From: CAIWXH01 sp964555675
GTDB taxonomy: Bacteria > Chloroflexota > Chloroflexia > Chloroflexales > Chloroflexaceae
DNA length: 32,585 nucleotides
Direction: 5' to 3'
NCBI GenBank assembly: GCA_964555675.1
Contig: CAZKTU010000053.1
Span: 1-32,585 of the forward strand
Of this stretch, positions 16,413 through 23,781 are shown in pieces. A model generated the notes under the pieces. The model was not told where the DNA came from. It made no database searches and saw nothing but the letters and a program-made list of their open reading frames with translations. The position numbers were made by a program, and so were the translations under genes. Numbering within the stretch: the first letter of the stretch is position 1; every line of letters starts with the position of its first letter.

Positions 16413-17492
16413 CTAAGCCTCGCGTTCGCAGACGAAGTGAGCCAGCTCGACCAGAGAGGCGTGGGCGGGGGAGGGCGGGAACTCTGCCAGGTGGCCGATC
16501 GCCTCGCTGATGAAGCGGCGGGCCTCGCCCATGGCTGCGTCGATGCCTCCGGCGGCAGTCACCTCGGCGATGGCGGCGCGGACCTGCGCCTCGCTGGGCG
16601 CGCCCTGGTCGACCAGCTCGCGCAGGCGCGGGCTGCCGGTGCGCGAGATGGCGTAGATCAGGGGCAGGGTGATTGTGCCCTGGCGCAGGTCGTTGCCGGC
16701 CGGTTTGCCGAGGGTCTGCTCGTCGCCGGTGAAGTCGAGCACGTCGTCGACGATCTGGAAGGCCATGCCAAGGTCGAAGCCGTAGCGCCCCAGGGCGGCG
16801 ATCTGCGCTTCGCTGCCGCCCCCTGCCGCCATCCCGGCTTTGCAGGCTGCCTCGAAGAGCGAGGCCGTCTTCGCCCCGGTCTTGTAGTAGTACTGGCCCA
16901 GGGCGGTCTCGACGGGCTCGTAGACCGTGACCGGGCTGAGCTCGCCCTCGACTATTGTCTGCACAGCCTGGGCGTAGTAGGTAATAATCCGCGAGTCGGG
17001 GCTGCGGGCCATCTCGCCCGCCGCGAGGGCGAAGAAGTAGTCGCCCACCATTAGGGCCACGTCGTTATCCCAGCGGGCGTGAACCGTCACGCGCCCGCGG
17101 CGGCGGGCGGCCTGGTCGACCAGGTCGTCGTGGACCAGCGAGGCGGCCTGGATCAGCTCGACGGCCGCGGCCGCGTGGATGACCCGCCCGAGCTGGTAGG
17201 TGCCGAGACGAGCCGCCAGGAGGGCCAGGGCCGCCCGCAGGCGCTTGCCGCCCGAGCGCACGGTGTGCACGCTGGCGGCGGCAATTAGCTCGGAGTGCGA
17301 CGCGGCCCGCTCGAGGAGCAGCTGCTCGACGGCCTGCAGGTCGGGGGTAATTTGGGCCCGCTCGAAGATCGCGGCGACGTTCTGCGCCAGCGCAGGGCGG
17401 GGGTGCATAGCGTGCACCTCTGCGCTGCCGCCGATGGCCCCGATCGCCAGCGAGACGTCCGCTCCGCTTGTGTGAGTCTGGTACGCAGCCAT
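16413..17492 (-). CDS. All-trans polyprenyl diphosphate synthase (probably long chain)
   Basis: A 359-residue trans-prenyltransferase that condenses isopentenyl diphosphate onto allylic primers. Visible signatures are GGKRLR (81-86), the first Asp-rich motif HDDLVD (Asp122, 123, 126), and the second FQIVDDVLD (Asp249, 250, 253). There is no two-residue insertion in the first motif and the residues 4 and 5 positions before it are small (Ser118, Ala117), which in this family usually means long products (C30 or more, e.g. a menaquinone side chain) rather than C20. A GGPP role for carotenoids or bacteriochlorophyll cannot be excluded. The first about 45 residues are an extra N-terminal stretch; a second Met at 29 is an alternative start, but GAGG about 8 nt before the first ATG favours the long form. 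Confidence 0.88.
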   Translation of the reverse strand: MAAYQTHTSGADVSLAIGAIGGSAEVHAMHPRPALAQNVAAIFERAQITPDLQAVEQLLLERAASHSELIAAASVHTVRSGGKRLRAALALLAARLGTYQLGRVIHAAAAVELIQAASLVHDDLVDQAARRRGRVTVHARWDNDVALMVGDYFFALAAGEMARSPDSRIITYYAQAVQTIVEGELSPVTVYEPVETALGQYYYKTGAKTASLFEAACKAGMAAGGGSEAQIAALGRYGFDLGMAFQIVDDVLDFTGDEQTLGKPAGNDLRQGTITLPLIYAISRTGSPRLRELVDQGAPSEAQVRAAIAEVTAAGGIDAAMGEARRFISEAIGHLAEFPPSPAHASLVELAHFVCEREA

Positions 17493-17615
17493 CAGGCTGT
17501 TCCTCTTCTAAGGCCTGCCGGCGGCCGGGACGGTCGTCTGGACAGGCCTGCGCTGCTCTGGGTTTCGCTGAGCGCGGGGTGGCGCCGCCTGTTTGTGATA
17601 TTCAACACAATCAAC

Positions 17616-17643
17616 AGTATAGCACCAACCGGGTGACTGTCAA
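17616..17643 (-). promoter_or_regulatory. Promoter of the polyprenyl synthase gene
   Basis: On the minus strand: TTGACA (17638-17643), 16-bp spacer, TATACT (17616-17621). Expected start near 17609, leaving a leader of about 115 nt. Confidence 0.7.
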
Positions 17644-17685
17644 GGCGAGCCCCTTTGCACGCGACCAGCGCCCCCCGAATCACTC

Positions 17686-17720
17686 TGCACAATCATTGTC
17701 CGTTTTGTCTGTAATGTGCA
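17686..17720. promoter_or_regulatory. TGTGCA sites between polyprenyl synthase and ECF sigma genes
   Basis: TGCACA at 17686-17691 (minus-strand TGTGCA), the related minus-strand CGGACA at 17697-17702 exactly 11 bp away, and plus-strand TGTGCA at 17715-17720. They sit about 43 bp upstream of the synthase -35 box and about 64 bp upstream of the ECF -10 box, so they could serve either gene. Confidence 0.45.
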
Positions 17721-17783
17721 ACACCCATGCCGGAGATATAATTCCAGCTTTGCGCCTCGCGCGCGGCTGATGGGGCTTTCGTG

Positions 17784-17789
17784 TATAAT
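17784..17789 (+). promoter_or_regulatory. -10 box upstream of the ECF sigma gene
   Basis: Consensus TATAAT with no recognisable -35 at 16-18 bp. Expected start near 17796, about 35 nt before the ATG at 17831. The rest of 17493-17830 holds no ORF of note. Confidence 0.45.
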
Positions 17790-17830
17790 ACGCGCGCTCT
17801 TTTGGCCCGTGGTGCGCGGCGATACATCCA

Positions 17831-18478
17831 ATGGCGGGGACGCCGCGTAATAACTCTAGGAGTGGAGCAGACTTGGCCGGCACGCCTCCTCAACCAGCTG
17901 AGGGCGGGATGCTCAGCGATGAAGCATTGATCGCACACGTAGCTCATGGTGACAGCCGCGCCCTCGAGCAGCTCTACGGCCGCTATAGTCGCGTCGTCTA
18001 CGGGCTGGCGCTCAAAATCCTCAATAGTGCCGAGCACGCCGAGGATGTTGTGCAGGAGACGTTCTGGCGCGTCTGGCGTCGGGCGGCAACCTTTCAGAAT
18101 GATAGCGGGCAGTTCGCTCCCTGGCTCTTCGGCATCGCCCGCAACCTATGTATCGACGAACTGCGCCGCCGCCAGGCCCGCCCGGCCACAAGCGCAGTCG
18201 AGAGCCAGGTGTTCCTGGCCATCCCCGACGGCCAGCCCGCCGTCGACGAGCTGACCTGGGAGGCTGAGCGCAGGCGTCTGATCACGAGCGCTCTGGGCGA
18301 GCTCCCCCCCGACCAGCGTCAGGTGATCGAGTTAGCCTACTTCGGCGGCCTTTCGCAGCGCGAGATCGCCGATCACCTCGATAACCCCCTCGGGACTGTC
18401 AAGACCAGGGTACGACTCGCGCTCCAGAAGCTCAAAGGCCTGCTCCAGCATCAGGGCATCGGTATCGAAGACCGCTAG
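17831..18478 (+). CDS. ECF-family RNA polymerase sigma factor (SigK-like)
   Basis: Up to 215 residues. Region 2 runs from about 38 to 105 (GDSRALEQLYGRYSRVVYGLALKIL, AEDVVQETFWRVWRRAATF, PWLFGIARNLCIDELRRR). Region 4 runs from about 150 to 205 with LPPDQRQVIELAYFGGLSQREIADHL and the HTH end GTVKTRVRLALQKL. The start is unsettled. ATG 17831 has no ribosome binding site, while an in-frame TTG at 17873 has AGGAG at 17858-17862 and GGAG 5 nt before it; the TTG form would be 201 residues. The gene is followed 34 bp later by an RskA-like anti-sigma gene, so the two form the usual ECF/anti-sigma pair: an envelope signal releases the sigma factor, which then directs its own regulon. Confidence 0.88.
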   Translation: MAGTPRNNSRSGADLAGTPPQPAEGGMLSDEALIAHVAHGDSRALEQLYGRYSRVVYGLALKILNSAEHAEDVVQETFWRVWRRAATFQNDSGQFAPWLFGIARNLCIDELRRRQARPATSAVESQVFLAIPDGQPAVDELTWEAERRRLITSALGELPPDQRQVIELAYFGGLSQREIADHLDNPLGTVKTRVRLALQKLKGLLQHQGIGIEDR

Positions 18479-18512
18479 AAAGATCGGCCGCCCCTTGGGC
18501 GCCCACTCCTCG

Positions 18513-19445
18513 ATGAACGCCAACGACTACGATTACGCTGAAAGCCAACTCGCTGCGTTCGCCCTTGGCGCTCTCGACGCCGAAGACCGCCAGCGCGTCG
18601 AGACGCTGCTCGCGGCTTCGCCCGCCCACCAGGAAGAGCTGCGCCAGCTCCGCGAGGTCGTCGCCCTGCTGCCCTATGGGGCCCCTGCCGCCGACCCGCC
18701 CGAGCGGGTGCGCGAGCGTCTCTTCGCGCGCATCGAGGCCGACCGCGCCGTCGCGCCCGCGGCCCGGCCCGCCCCCGAGCGGCCCGCCCCGCGCCCGGCC
18801 TCGCGTTGGCTCGTCCCCGGGCTGATGGCCGCCATGGCCGCCTTGGTGCTGGCCCTGGGCGGGCTGACCCTGAATCTGAGCGGTAACGTCGCCCGCCTCG
18901 AGCAGACCAATAGCGAGTTGGTCACGGTGATGGCCGGCATCCAGCAGAGTCTCGAGGCGACCCAGGCCCGCCAGGAGGCTCTTGCGACCCAGCTCACCGA
19001 CAGCCAGCGCCAGCTGGGCGAGGTGGGCGCACAGCTCGCCGCCAGCGAGGGGCAGCTCGCCCAGATGAGCGCCCGCCTCGCCCGCGACGAGTACGTGATC
19101 TCATTCGTAAGCGCGCCCGGCGTGGCGACGCGCGAACTAGCCCCCGCCGACGCCGCCGCCGCCGCCCGCGGCGAGATGTACATGTACCCCGGCGAGACGA
19201 GCGCCGTGGTGATCTTCAGCGGTCTCCCCCCCCTCGGCCCCGGCCAGGTCTACCAGTTCTGGCTCGCCGATGGCGCCACTCAGGTCGCCGGCAGCACCTT
19301 CGAGGTCGACGCCACAGGCCTGGCCCGCATCGTCGTCGAGGCCCCCCGCGAGGTGAACGCCTTCAGCGAGGTCATGGTGACGGTCGAGCCCAGCGGCGGC
19401 AGCCCCGCCCCCAGCCAGGAGGTTGTGCTGGCAGGGTCGCTGTAG
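18513..19445 (+). CDS. RskA-like membrane anti-sigma factor
   Basis: A 310-residue partner of the preceding ECF sigma. Residues 1-75 match the cytoplasmic sigma-binding domain of RskA-type proteins (QLAAFALGALDAEDRQRVETLLAASPAHQEELRQL, without zinc ligands). A Pro/Ala-rich linker leads to one membrane helix (about 99-122). Outside the membrane is a predicted coiled coil (about 124-190, rich in Gln, Leu, Ala, Glu) and then the RskA C-terminal beta domain (about 200-310; VIFSGLPPLGPGQVYQFWLADG). The long coiled coil between helix and sensor is longer than in typical RskA and could allow dimerisation or reach into the envelope. ATG 18513 is chosen; an in-frame TTG at 18495 would add six residues. 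No clear ribosome binding site is seen, consistent with coupling to the upstream gene. Confidence 0.85.
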   Translation: MNANDYDYAESQLAAFALGALDAEDRQRVETLLAASPAHQEELRQLREVVALLPYGAPAADPPERVRERLFARIEADRAVAPAARPAPERPAPRPASRWLVPGLMAAMAALVLALGGLTLNLSGNVARLEQTNSELVTVMAGIQQSLEATQARQEALATQLTDSQRQLGEVGAQLAASEGQLAQMSARLARDEYVISFVSAPGVATRELAPADAAAAARGEMYMYPGETSAVVIFSGLPPLGPGQVYQFWLADGATQVAGSTFEVDATGLARIVVEAPREVNAFSEVMVTVEPSGGSPAPSQEVVLAGSL

Positions 19446-19483
19446 AGAGCGCGCTCGTTCCACTATCTGGTACTCTCCTCCTA

Positions 19484-19513
19484 TTGAACCATTATGTGTA
19501 GTACGGCTATGAT
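19484..19513 (+). promoter_or_regulatory. Promoter inside the orphan intergenic region
   Basis: TTGAAC (19484-19489), 18-bp spacer, TATGAT (19508-19513). The expected start coincides with an ATG at 19520, so the transcript would be a leaderless mRNA for a 113-codon ORF or a non-coding RNA. Confidence 0.5.
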
Positions 19514-19874
19514 CGGCCCATGGAGATTGGGGCCGTCAGCATAGACCGTGCGTTCGCTCGCTGCGCCTTGGGCCTGTGGGGCCATACCCGTGCGTCGACC
19601 GCATGGGTGCCCGCAGGGCTGAGGCTGGCGGCGTGGCGCTGCGCATCGCCCGTCGGGCTGCTCGAAAAGCTGTCCGCCGGCCGTTCAATAGGGTTGCGAG
19701 CCTCTGAGAGCGTTCGCCCTCTGCCTGTCCCCATGGCAGCTGGGCCTGGCGGCTCGTCCCCCGACACCAGCGGGCCTCCGACGTCGTCTGACGCCGGGCC
19801 CGTGCCCCCATTCCTCCAGGACCTACGATACCACCGCGTAGCCCGGTTTGTAATCGTTTGATCACCGCGCGACC

Positions 19875-19903
19875 TTCTCACGACAGGGCCGAAAGCCTAC
19901 AAT
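19875..19903 (+). promoter_or_regulatory. Candidate promoter of the divergent sigma-like gene
   Basis: TTCTCA (19875-19880), 17-bp spacer, TACAAT (19898-19903). The -35 is weak. The leader to ATG 20019 would be about 110 nt. Confidence 0.4.
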
Positions 19904-20018
19904 CAGCCTGGAGTGAGGGCGGCGTGTAGGCCGTCCCCGACCTGTTCAGCCCAAGGTCTGAGCCGTGCCAGGGCGCCGCGCCGGCGGCCTCGTGCGCAGC
20001 GAGAGAGTTGAGGAGGCC

Positions 20019-20795
20019 ATGATCACCCAGTCGATCGACACGCACCCCCGCAACGCTCAAGGCGTCGTCACGCAGCCCCGCCAGGGCCGCGAGCTCGAGC
20101 CCCCGATGAGCGAGGGGGCCCTGGCCCAGATGGATCTGATGACGCTCGTGCGCCGCTGCGCTGCCGAGAGCGAGCGTTTTTATAGGGGTCAGCAGCACGA
20201 CACGTGTTACAGCTACGAGCTGTTCCGGCGCGCCCTCGTCGAGCGCGACGAGGCGGCCTGGGAGCAGCTCTACCAGCACTATAGCGGCCTGGTCGAGGGC
20301 TGGATTCGCCGCAGCGGCGCCTTCACCAGCAGCGGCGAGAGCAGCGAGTATTTTGTGGTCGGCGCCTTCACCAAGTTCTGGCGCGCGATCAACCCCGATC
20401 GTTTCGCCTCCTTCCCCACCCTGGCGTCGCTGCTGCAGTACCTGCAGCTCTGCGCCACCAGTGTGGTGATCGACAGCGTGCGCGCCCAGTCCTGGTCCGA
20501 GATGCTGCCCGAGGAGACGATCACTCCTAACCATGGCCCCCAGACCTCGCCCGACGAGGAGGCCGTCAGCCGGGTCGACCGCGAAGAGTTCTGGCGCTTC
20601 ATCAACGAGCAGCTGAATGGCGAGGTCGAGCGAGTGGTGGTCTACTGCTCGTTCGTGCTCGGCCTGACCCCGCGGGCGATCTACGCCAAGCGCAGCGACC
20701 TGTTCAGCAGCGTCAACGATGTCTACAACGTCAAGCGCAACGTCCTGGGGCGGCTCAGCCGTAACCAGCAGCTGCGCCAGCTGGTCGCCCCCTAG
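20019..20795 (+). CDS. Divergent sigma-70-like (ECF-like) factor
   Basis: A 258-residue protein from ATG 20019, which follows TGAGGAGG closely. Residues about 65-155 look like a sigma region 2: LVERDEAAWEQLYQHYSGLVEGWIRR, then FVVGAFTKFWRAINPDRFASF and LLQYLQLCATSVVIDSVR, aligning with the core-binding and -10 helices of ECF factors. The C-terminal 75 residues (REEFWRFINEQLNGEVERVVVYCSFVLGLTPRAIYAKR, then VYNVKRNVLGRLSRN) have the shape of a degenerate region 4 with a helix-turn-helix. The first 50 residues are polar and unassigned. It is followed by a small protein with two zinc-binding motifs that could be its antagonist. I infer a sigma or sigma-derived regulator; an RNA-polymerase-independent role is possible because both regions are diverged. 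Confidence 0.65.
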   Translation: MITQSIDTHPRNAQGVVTQPRQGRELEPPMSEGALAQMDLMTLVRRCAAESERFYRGQQHDTCYSYELFRRALVERDEAAWEQLYQHYSGLVEGWIRRSGAFTSSGESSEYFVVGAFTKFWRAINPDRFASFPTLASLLQYLQLCATSVVIDSVRAQSWSEMLPEETITPNHGPQTSPDEEAVSRVDREEFWRFINEQLNGEVERVVVYCSFVLGLTPRAIYAKRSDLFSSVNDVYNVKRNVLGRLSRNQQLRQLVAP

Positions 20796-20817
20796 GGGCG
20801 CCGGGGCGGAATATGCG

Positions 20818-20843
20818 AAGGGCGCCCCCCAGGGGCGCCTTTT
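20818..20843 (+). terminator. Rho-independent terminator after the sigma-like gene
   Basis: Stem AAGGGCGCCC / GGGGCGCCTT followed by TTTT. Clear hairpin plus U-tract 23 bp after the stop codon. It separates the sigma-like gene from the zinc-motif gene, which has an AT-rich upstream region of its own (TATATT at 20870-20875). Confidence 0.75.
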
Positions 20844-20980
20844 CGATTCGCGGCAGCTGAGAGTTGTGTTATATTCTGCTTACTACACATGGTAGAAGGT
20901 GTGTAAAATTTGGTTGTCGCTGCGTTTCATACTATGCGAGTCGGGAGCAACAGCCGACTGCACGCCAGGAGCGCACGCTT

Positions 20981-21370
20981 ATGAGCATCGACGAGAGCTG
21001 GGACGAGGGCTGCGCGATGGCCTCGTCGCCGGGCGCCATCGCCCTGATTGCGGCCGCCGACGGCGAGGCCGACGAGGCCACCCTGGCTCACCTGCGGGGG
21101 TGCCCCAGCTGCGCCGCGCAGGTCGCCCAGATCAAGGCCCTGCAGGCGCGCCTGCGCCGCCGCCTGTACCGGCTCTACTGTCCGAGCAGCGATGTCTTGA
21201 TCGACTACTGCCAGGGCCTGCTCGACCCCTACCAGCGGGCCTCTCTGGCCCACCACCTGGCGATCTGCCCCCATTGTGCCGGCGAGCTCGCGCTCATGGA
21301 GCGTGGCGCTCCTTTGGCTGAGGTGGTGGGGGCGCCGGTGCGGGCCAGGCTGATCGTGCCCCTGCCCTAG
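20981..21370 (+). CDS. Small soluble protein with two zinc-binding anti-sigma (ZAS) motifs
   Basis: A 129-residue protein. AGGAG about 9 nt upstream supports ATG 20981; a longer in-frame version from 20864 would run through the promoter-like region. It has two HxxxCxxC motifs, His37-Cys41-Cys44 (HLRGCPSCAAQ) and His92-Cys96-Cys99 (HLAICPHCAGE), each within a short helical unit, as in zinc-finger anti-sigma domains (mycothiol/RsrA type). Duplication of the unit and absence of any membrane helix are unusual, since most such domains are single and often membrane-linked. The likely role is binding and inhibiting the upstream sigma-like protein or the ECF factor at 17831, perhaps with redox or zinc sensing; this is inference from motif and position. 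Confidence 0.65.
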   Translation: MSIDESWDEGCAMASSPGAIALIAAADGEADEATLAHLRGCPSCAAQVAQIKALQARLRRRLYRLYCPSSDVLIDYCQGLLDPYQRASLAHHLAICPHCAGELALMERGAPLAEVVGAPVRARLIVPLP

Positions 21371-21388
21371 GGGCGCCGCGATACACGC

Positions 21389-21438
21389 AGAGGGGACAGG
21401 AGCGGGTGCTCACCCGCAGCCTGTCCCCTCTTTGTTTC
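21389..21438 (+). terminator. Long terminator hairpin after the zinc-motif gene
   Basis: Outer stem AGAGGGGACAGG / CCTGTCCCCTCT (12 bp, perfect), inner stem GCGGGT / ACCCGC, loop GCTC, followed by TTGTTT. Its 3' half is duplicated beyond the scaffold gap. Confidence 0.75.
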
Positions 21439-21609
21439 GCCTCAGGCGGGTCGGNNNNNNNNNNNNNNNNNNNNNNNNNNNNNNNNNNNNNNNNNNNNNN
21501 NNNNNNNNNNNNNNNNNNNNNNNNNNNNNNNNNNNNNNNNNNNNNNNNNNNNNNGAGCGGGTGCTCACCCGCAGCCTGTCCCCTCTTTGTTTCGCCTCAG
21601 GCGGGTCGG
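21400..21609. repeat. 55-bp direct repeat on both edges of the scaffold gap
   Basis: Bases 21400-21454 and 21555-21609 are identical over all 55 positions. A length of 55 equals a common assembler k-mer, so this may be the overlap of two contigs joined with placeholder N rather than a real duplication. Confidence 0.9.
21455..21554. other. Scaffold gap (100 N)
   Basis: Exactly 100 N between two identical 55-bp edges. The true distance may be zero, or more copies of the downstream 70-bp tandem repeat may be missing. ORFs that read across it are not real. Confidence 0.95.
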
Positions 21610-21611
21610 AG

Positions 21612-21838
21612 CCGCAGGCCCCGTACCCCGTGTGGCGCGGGAGGCGTGGAGGGCTTGGCCCTCCACATCCACCTCGCGGGGCCGCAGGCCCTGTACCCCG
21701 TGCGGCGCGGGAGGCGTGGAGGGCTTGGCCCTCCACATCCACCTCGCGGGGCCGCAGGCCCCGTATCCCGTGCGGCGCGGGAGGCGTGGAGGGCTTGGCC
21801 CTCCACATCCACCTTGCGGGGCCGCAAGCCCCATACCC
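21612..21838. repeat. Three 70-bp tandem repeats with built-in hairpins
   Basis: Units at 21612-21681, 21682-21751 and 21752-21821 differ at only a few positions; a fourth begins at 21822 and decays after about 17 bp. Each unit holds a perfect 9-bp hairpin GTGGAGGGC-TTG-GCCCTCCAC, and each unit junction a 6-bp hairpin GGGGCC-GCA-GGCCCC. The array ends 47 bp from the GAPDH stop. The region 21371-21884 holds no gene I can support. Confidence 0.92.
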
Positions 21839-21884
21839 CCGCCGCGGCAGCGGCGAAGAGCGTAACTCGGTTACGCAGCCCGCC

Positions 21885-22910
21885 TTACTCGAAGTGGTCG
21901 GCCAGGTAGGCGGTCAGGTCGGCGATGCGCACCGAGTAGCCCCACTCGTTGTCGTACCAGGCGATGATCTTGTAGAAGTCGTCGCCCATGTTGTGGGTCA
22001 GCGGCAGGTCGACCACCGAGCTGTAGGTGGTGCCGATGAAGTCGCTGCTGACCAGCTCGGACTCGCTGACCCCGAGGATGCCCTCGAGCTCCTCGCTCTC
22101 GGCGGCCTCGCGGAAGGCGTTGTTGATCTCTTCGACGCTGGTGGGGCGGTTGAGCAGGACGGCGAAGTCGACCATCGAGACGGTGGGGGTGGGGACGCGC
22201 ACGGCGTAGCCGTGGAACTTGCCCTTCAGCTCGGGGATGACCAGGGCGACGGCCTTGGCGGCGCCGGTGGTGGTGGGCACCATGTTGATCGCGGCGGCGC
22301 GGGCGCGGCGCAGATCCTTATGGACATTGTCCTGAAGGTTCTGGTCCATGGTATAGGAGTGGATGGTGGTCATCAGGCCGCGCTGGATGCCGAAGCGGTC
22401 GTTGAGCACCTTGGCCACAGGGGCGAGACAGTTGGTCGTGCACGAGGCGTTGGAGATGATGTGGTGCTTCTCGTGGTCGTAGGCCGTCTCGTTGACGCCG
22501 AGGCAGATGGTGATATCCTCGCCCTTGGCGGGGGCGGTGATCACGACCTTCTTGGCGCCGGCCTGCAGGTGGGCGCGGGCCTTATCGGCCTCGGTGAAGC
22601 GGCCGGTCGACTCGATCACCAGGTCGACGCCCATCTGGCCCCAGGGGAGCTTGGCGGGGTCGCGCTCGGCGAGGGCGGCGATCTCGTAGTGGGCGTCGTC
22701 GTAATCGACGATAATCTTATCTTCGGTGACGGTGACGTCGCCGTCGAAGGGGCCGTAGGTGGAGTCGTAGCGCAGCAGGTGCGCGAGGGTCTCGTTGTCG
22801 GTCAGGTCGTTGATCGCTACGATCTCGAACTCGTCGGGGTGATACTCGAGCATCGCCTTGAAGCTCTGCCGACCGATCCGGCCGAAGCCATTGATCGCAA
22901 TACGCACCAT
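21885..22910 (-). CDS. gap: Glyceraldehyde-3-phosphate dehydrogenase, type I
   Basis: A 341-residue GAPDH that oxidises glyceraldehyde 3-phosphate to 1,3-bisphosphoglycerate. ATG 22910 gives the canonical MVRIAINGFGRIGR start and has AAGGAGG about 7 nt upstream; a longer in-frame start at 22955 would add untypical residues. Asp35 in AINDLTD, the residue that binds the adenosine ribose of NAD, suggests NAD use, though dual use is not excluded. Catalytic Cys157 is in SNASCTTNCLAP and His184 in TTIHSYT. The C-terminal WYDNEWGYS block is intact. Length is normal. It stands alone without pgk or tpi; it is divergent from the CvpA-like gene. Confidence 0.95.
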   Translation of the reverse strand: MVRIAINGFGRIGRQSFKAMLEYHPDEFEIVAINDLTDNETLAHLLRYDSTYGPFDGDVTVTEDKIIVDYDDAHYEIAALAERDPAKLPWGQMGVDLVIESTGRFTEADKARAHLQAGAKKVVITAPAKGEDITICLGVNETAYDHEKHHIISNASCTTNCLAPVAKVLNDRFGIQRGLMTTIHSYTMDQNLQDNVHKDLRRARAAAINMVPTTTGAAKAVALVIPELKGKFHGYAVRVPTPTVSMVDFAVLLNRPTSVEEINNAFREAAESEELEGILGVSESELVSSDFIGTTYSSVVDLPLTHNMGDDFYKIIAWYDNEWGYSVRIADLTAYLADHFE

Positions 22911-23036
22911 GGGGGGCGCCTCCTTCCCATTCGCGATTACCCCGTGCACGAGCAACGCCGGCTCGCCCGGTCAAAGCGCTTGGCGCGCCACGATGCGGTG
23001 TTTACGAGCTGCGGCGCGTCAATGAGCACGGGCGCT

Positions 23037-23045
23037 ATTATACCA
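23037..23045 (-). promoter_or_regulatory. Extended -10 promoter of gap
   Basis: Minus strand TGG followed by consensus TATAAT. No -35 match at 17 bp. Expected start near 23030, so the leader is about 120 nt. Confidence 0.55.
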
Positions 23046-23096
23046 TGGCTTCCCCCCGCCCGACCCCCGGCGCGCATAGCGAGGGCCGGGCGATCA

Positions 23097-23105
23097 TGCT
23101 ACAAT
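23097..23105 (+). promoter_or_regulatory. Extended -10 promoter of the CvpA-like gene
   Basis: TGC followed by TACAAT. Expected start near 23112, about 31 nt before GTG 23143. It is back to back with the gap promoter. Confidence 0.5.
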
Positions 23106-23142
23106 CGCCCGCAGCGAGGCCGCGGCCAGGCGGAGGTGCGAT

Positions 23143-23781
23143 GTGGCGCTGAGCGTGCTGATTGGGGTCTGGGTGGCGCTGGCGGCCCTGCTGGGGCTGC
23201 TGCGTGGCGTGCGCGCGGGTCTGCTGGCCCTGGCCGGAACCCTGCTCGCGGCGCTCCTTGTCGACCTGTGGGCCGAGCCCCTGGCGAACTGGGTGCGCGC
23301 GACCTTCAGGCCCGAGCAGCCCGGCGCGCCGACTTTCGCCGTTATGGCCGCGGTCTTCCTGCTGACGGCCGGCCTGCTCGGCTACGGCGGGGCGGCGCTG
23401 CTGCCGCGACCCGGCGCGGGCGCCGCGCCCCCAGGTCTGCCCCAGCGGCTGCTCGGGGCGCTGCTCGGCGCGCTGAACGGGGCGTTGCTCGCCGGCTACC
23501 TGCTGCGCTACGCCACGGAGAACTGGGGCGGCGGGGCCGCGGCCGAGCTCGTGGCCGGCTCGCGGGTGGCGGGGCTGCTGCTGCAGTGGCTGCCGTGGTA
23601 TGTGCTGGGGATGGTGGCGGGTTTGGGGGTGCTGGTGCTGGTGCGGCTGGGGCGCGACTTCGCCGCCCGCTCGAACGCCCGGCCCGCGGCGGGCGGGCCC
23701 GCCTCGGTGGCTGCGGCGCCCAATCTGGCCGAAGCCGACCGGCGGCTGAGCGACAAGATCGACCAGGCGATCAAAAAATAG
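23143..23781 (+). CDS. CvpA-like integral membrane protein
   Basis: A 212-residue membrane protein from GTG 23143, with GGAGGT 5 nt upstream; the overlapping ATG at 23141 is in another frame. Four hydrophobic segments are visible, at about 3-20, 24-42, 65-85 and 150-170, with a fifth amphipathic one around 103-122. The glycine-rich LLGALLGALNGALLAGYLLRY stretch resembles the CvpA/colicin V production family, whose exact role is unclear in most bacteria. The C-terminal about 45 residues are soluble, Ala-rich and end in a charged helix (ADRRLSDKIDQAIKK). Its stop codon abuts a hairpin shared with the convergent nucleotidyltransferase gene. Confidence 0.6.
   Translation: MALSVLIGVWVALAALLGLLRGVRAGLLALAGTLLAALLVDLWAEPLANWVRATFRPEQPGAPTFAVMAAVFLLTAGLLGYGGAALLPRPGAGAAPPGLPQRLLGALLGALNGALLAGYLLRYATENWGGGAAAELVAGSRVAGLLLQWLPWYVLGMVAGLGVLVLVRLGRDFAARSNARPAAGGPASVAAAPNLAEADRRLSDKIDQAIKK

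Larger units (their letters stand above)
19446..20018. other. 573-bp region without a convincing gene; possible RNA or leaderless small ORF
   Basis: It holds a good promoter (19484-19513) and an ATG-led ORF, 19520-19861, whose product (starting MEIGAVSIDRAFARC) resembles nothing I recognise. Third codon positions there are about 70 percent G/C, clearly below the neighbouring genes, which argues against ordinary coding. Several GC-rich stems are present, for example ACCCGTGCG / CGCATGGGT (19587-19609, one wobble). I compared it by eye with RNase P, tmRNA, SRP and 6S signatures and saw no match. A second promoter near 19875-19903 probably serves the next gene. Whether the first transcript is coding is open. 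Confidence 0.4.

Noticed and set aside
20864..20980. N-terminal extension of the zinc-motif protein
   Set aside because: The extension covers the promoter-like AT-rich segment and has no ribosome binding site; ATG 20981 does.
21612..21838. CRISPR array
   Set aside because: The repeats are contiguous 70-bp units without unique spacers, and no cas gene is present.
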